Positions 61,901-64,000 of a DNA stretch of 64,000 bases are shown piece after piece (positions within the stretch are counted from its first letter, which is position 1; every line of letters begins with the position of its first letter). Source of the DNA: Saccharomonospora marina XMU15. GTDB lineage: Bacteria; Actinomycetota; Actinomycetes; Mycobacteriales; Pseudonocardiaceae. The stretch spans positions 2,694,628 to 2,758,627 of the forward strand of contig NZ_CM001439.1 of NCBI RefSeq assembly GCF_000244955.1, written 5' to 3'. The position numbers and the translations under genes were made by a program. The notes beneath the pieces were generated by a model. That model did no database searches. It saw only the letters and a program-made list of their open reading frames with translations, and had not been told where the DNA came from.

Positions 61901-64000
61901 CGACGGCAGCAGGCTGCGGCTTGTCGCGACCGCCGCGGACTTCTCGGGGCTGCCCGAGGCGTTGCGCGCCGTCGCGGGCGTGGCCGATGCCGAAGGCGAC
62001 GGCGCCGCGCTCGTCGCCGACGTCTACCTGACGTGGCCGCAGCAACCCGATGACGACGACACGATGTCGGACAAGCTGCTGACGGTGCTGGAGCAGACGC
62101 CGCTGCCCGGCCGTCTCCGGCGCATCACCACGACCGTCGCCGGTCGCAGCGGCGCGGCCATGCACCACCACTTCACCTTCCGCCCCGGCGAAACCGGACT
62201 GACCGAGGACAGGTTGATCCGTGGCCTGCACCCGCTCGTCGCGCAGCGGCTGCAACTGCGCAGGCTCAGCCAGTTCGACCTCACCCGGCTGCCGTCCGCG
62301 GACGAGGACGTCTACCTGTTCCGTTGCGTCGCCGCGAACAACCCCTCCGACGAGCGGCTCGTCGCGATGGGCCAGGTGCGTGACCTGACCCCGCTGCGCG
62401 ACAGCGACGGCAACGTGCACGCGCTGCCCGCCGTGGAAGGAGCCCTGGACGCCTGCCTCGACGCGATCCGGAAGGTGCAGGCGCGCAGGCCTGCCAAGAA
62501 GCGGTTCGACACCAACCGCGTGTTCATCTACGTGTGGCCTCCCAGCGAACTGACCATGGAGGACCTGCGCGCCGTCGCCGGTCGCGTCGTGCCGAGCACC
62601 GCAGGCGCGGGACTGGAGGAGGTGCAGTTCCTCGGTCGGCAGCGCGATCATGCCAGCGGCGAGTTGCGGGACGTGGCCGTGCGCATCTCCTACCACGCCG
62701 GCTCCGGGGTGCGGGTACGCATGGGGCAGCCGTCGAGCGAGCCGATCGAACCGCTGGACGACTACGGCCAGAAGGTGCTCAGGGCGAGCCGTCGCGGCAC
62801 GGTCTACCCCTACGAACTGCTCGACGTGCTCGCCGGTGCCGACGGCACGTTCCAGGAGTACGACCTCGACGACACCGGCGCACTGGTGCCGGTGGACCGG
62901 CCGAAGGGGCTCAACAAGGCCGCCGTCGTGGCGGGCGTGGTGACAACACCGACGCCGAGGTATCCCGAAGGCATCACCCGCGTCGCGCTGCTCGGTGACC
63001 CCACCAAGGCGCTCGGCGCGCTGTCGGAACCGGAGTGCCTGCGGGTGATCGCGGCCCTGGACCTCGCGCAGCGGATGCGCGTTCCGCTCGAGTGGTTCGC
63101 GCTGTCGGCGGGGGCGCGGATCTCGATGGATTCGGGCACCGAGAACATGGACTGGATCGCGGCCGTGCTGAAGCGCATCGTGGAGTTCACCCAGCACGGC
63201 GGCGAGATCAACGTGGTGGTGGCCGGTATCAACGTCGGCGCGCAGCCGTACTGGAACGCCGAGGCCACGATGCTGATGCACACCAAGGGAATCCTGGTGA
63301 TGACACCGGACTCGGCGATGGTGCTGACCGGAAAGCAGTCACTGGACTTCTCCGGCGGGGTCTCGGCGGAGGACAACTTCGGCATCGGCGGATACGACCG
63401 CGTCATGGGGCCCAACGGGCAGGCGCAGTACTGGGCGCCCGACCTGGCGGGGGCGCGCGACGTGCTGATGGCGCACTACGACCACAGCTACGTGGTGCCC
63501 GGTGAGCCGGGGCCGCGGCGAGCCGAGACGACCGACCCCGTCGACCGCGACATCAGCGATTACCCGCACAACGTGGTCGGCAGCGACTTCACCACGGTCG
63601 GGGAGATCTTCTCGACCGAGGCCAACCCCGACCGCAAGAAGGCGTTCGACATCCGCACCGTGATGCGCGCCGTCGCCGACGCCGACCACCCGGTGCTCGA
63701 ACGCTGGGCAGGCATGGCCGACGCCGAGACCGCCGTGGTGCAGGACGTCAAGCTCGGCGGCCGGCCGGTGTGCCTGGTCGGGATCGAGTCGCGGTCGGTG
63801 CCACGACGCGGCTTCCCGCCCACCGACGGCCCGGACACCTACACGGCGGGCACGCTTTTCCCCCGGTCGTCGAAGAAGGTGGCGCGCGCCATCAACGCGG
63901 CGAGCGGTAACCGGCCGCTCGTGGTGTTGGCCAACCTTTCGGGCTTCGACGGCTCGCCCGAGTCGATGCGCAAGCTGCAGCTCGAGTACGGCGCCGAGAT
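58959..64000 (+). CDS. Single-chain acyl-CoA carboxylase (BC-BCCP-central-CT), partial at right edge
   Basis: 1680 complete codons and still open at the window end. GTG 58959 behind GGTGAGG; the protein starts VFSRVAIVNRGEAAMR. Biotin carboxylase (about 1-450) has KATAGGGGRGIRVV and FLEVNTRLQVEHPITE. The biotinyl domain has ESMKMET with K621. A central region (about 680-1220) resembles the ACC central domain of eukaryotic acetyl-CoA carboxylase. The carboxyltransferase (from about 1250) has LLGDPTKALGAL, LSAGARISMDSGTENMDWIA and LVVLANLSGFDG. One polypeptide with this order is the eukaryotic ACC layout; most actinobacterial ACCs are split. The acyl substrate is unknown. Confidence 0.92.
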   Translation, partial: MFSRVAIVNRGEAAMRLIHAVRELGAEGGARPETVALYTEADSSATFVREADHAYCLGPASARPYLDLAVLERALRETEADAAWVGWGFVAEDPAFAQLCERIGVTFVGPSPEAMRKLGDKIGAKLLAEEVGVPVAPWSRGAVADQQAALSAAREIGYPLMLKATAGGGGRGIRVVTGEEELVDAFERTSQEAQRAFGSGVVFLERLVTGARHVEVQVIADGQGTAWALGVRDCSVQRRNQKIIEESASPLLSPEQTRELKDSAERLALAVGYRGAATVEFLYHPGERLFAFLEVNTRLQVEHPITEATTGMDLVKAQLHVAAGGKLEGEPPAEAGHAVEARLNAEDPDRDFAPAPGRISLLKLPAGPGIRVDTGVGEGDTIPADFDSMIAKIIAYGRSRDEALARLRRAVTETTVLIEGGATNKSFLLDLLNADEVVQAEADTGWIDRVRGQGRLSSTRHCGVALAAAAIEAYEEGELVERQHLLSTAHGGRPQVRHSGSAAIDLKLRGVAYRVTVARTGPRRFRVGIVDGGEVRPVDVELERFDEHRAQLFVHGRRFSLVTGTHGPSHVVEVDGVTHRVSRDEGGVVRSPAPALVVATPVEVGTEVESGAPVLVLESMKMETVLRAPFRAVLRERPVSVGSQVETGAPLLRLEPLETDGAEQAAAAGQRIDLQLPPEPEAGMPHERARRALTELRSRLLGFDVDPHDEGRALSDYLAARAEPGADRERLIGDEVALLHVFADLSELSRNRPAGEETTADTRVHSPREYFHTYLQSLDVERAGLSETFQQRLARALGHYGVDDLQRCAELEEAVFRIFLAQQRAGSDVAVITTLLRQWLTEPPPGNGWRETVGRALEHLITATQLRFPSVGDLARSLVFRWFAQPMLRRNRAEIYARVRQHLRYLDEHPDAADRDERVAEMVASPEPLVRVLGQRIGRPGADLAPLLEVMSRRYYRERTLENMRTATHDGCACVTAEYDLDGSRLRLVATAADFSGLPEALRAVAGVADAEGDGAALVADVYLTWPQQPDDDDTMSDKLLTVLEQTPLPGRLRRITTTVAGRSGAAMHHHFTFRPGETGLTEDRLIRGLHPLVAQRLQLRRLSQFDLTRLPSADEDVYLFRCVAANNPSDERLVAMGQVRDLTPLRDSDGNVHALPAVEGALDACLDAIRKVQARRPAKKRFDTNRVFIYVWPPSELTMEDLRAVAGRVVPSTAGAGLEEVQFLGRQRDHASGELRDVAVRISYHAGSGVRVRMGQPSSEPIEPLDDYGQKVLRASRRGTVYPYELLDVLAGADGTFQEYDLDDTGALVPVDRPKGLNKAAVVAGVVTTPTPRYPEGITRVALLGDPTKALGALSEPECLRVIAALDLAQRMRVPLEWFALSAGARISMDSGTENMDWIAAVLKRIVEFTQHGGEINVVVAGINVGAQPYWNAEATMLMHTKGILVMTPDSAMVLTGKQSLDFSGGVSAEDNFGIGGYDRVMGPNGQAQYWAPDLAGARDVLMAHYDHSYVVPGEPGPRRAETTDPVDRDISDYPHNVVGSDFTTVGEIFSTEANPDRKKAFDIRTVMRAVADADHPVLERWAGMADAETAVVQDVKLGGRPVCLVGIESRSVPRRGFPPTDGPDTYTAGTLFPRSSKKVARAINAASGNRPLVVLANLSGFDGSPESMRKLQLEYGAE

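Overview
The window is GC-rich actinobacterial chromosome. Starts are often GTG or TTG, operons are linked by ATGA/GTGA overlaps, and there are Tat and lipoprotein signals, a DosS-type kinase, an ECF42 sigma factor and a polyketide-like multidomain acyl-CoA carboxylase. The gene families point to a Pseudonocardiaceae-like genus (Amycolatopsis/Saccharomonospora/Prauserella type); that assignment is an inference. No rRNA, tRNA, CRISPR array or insertion sequence was recognised.

Region by region. 1-2 kb holds a minus-strand sulfide/persulfide detoxification pair: a membrane rhodanese (cut by the left edge) and a CstB-like persulfide dioxygenase/rhodanese. They sit behind two CsoR/CstR-type palindromes. 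Two more of these palindromes lie at 14.05-14.14 kb between a rhodanese gene and a divergent operon (Cys-rich mini-protein, membrane protein, LmbE-like deacetylase). 2.2-27 kb looks like a hypoxia/dormancy island of the DosR kind: DUF1876, DosS-like haem kinase, wax-ester/TAG synthase, Acg-type nitroreductase, GH65 phosphorylase, a release-factor-like baeRF protein, an acyl-CoA synthetase/PDH-like/ACP operon, a second FtsH, an alpha/beta hydrolase, and phosphoketolase plus acetate kinase. Several promoter regions carry sequences like the DosR box (GGGACnnnAGTCCC).

28.5-29.1 kb, between an MFS transporter and a divergent membrane diguanylate cyclase, is the most unusual element. Eight minus-strand micro-ORFs each encode the heptapeptide MRDNNWT with its own Shine-Dalgarno sequence; six are in a 68-bp tandem array. 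Differences between copies are synonymous or swap ATG for GTG, which argues that the peptide itself is selected.

29-39 kb contains signalling and accessory genes: the GGDEF protein, LapA-like protein, a MEDS-STAS/MEDS-ATPase partner-switching pair, a frameshifted SPW membrane gene, an ECF42/DGPF pair, a LigD-type polymerase, a LuxR regulator with an MFS pump, and a DUF1059 protein. 39.6-47 kb is a secreted cluster: small laccase, a 1332-aa ThuA/sugar-dehydrogenase/PKD/DUF1080 protein, and a cupredoxin with five Ig-like repeats. The last two proteins share an undescribed ~75-aa module.

47-53.3 kb holds a thioesterase, DUF1992, an enoyl-CoA hydratase-like protein, and a MarR-controlled homogentisate operon (hmgA, unknown gene, fahA). 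53.4-58.7 kb holds a minus-strand IclR/ABC transporter/FAD-oxidoreductase locus whose permease and most of its ATPase have atypical codon use. From 58.96 kb to the right edge runs a eukaryote-style single-chain acyl-CoA carboxylase. A family of oriented 21-bp repeats occurs just after stop codons at five places.
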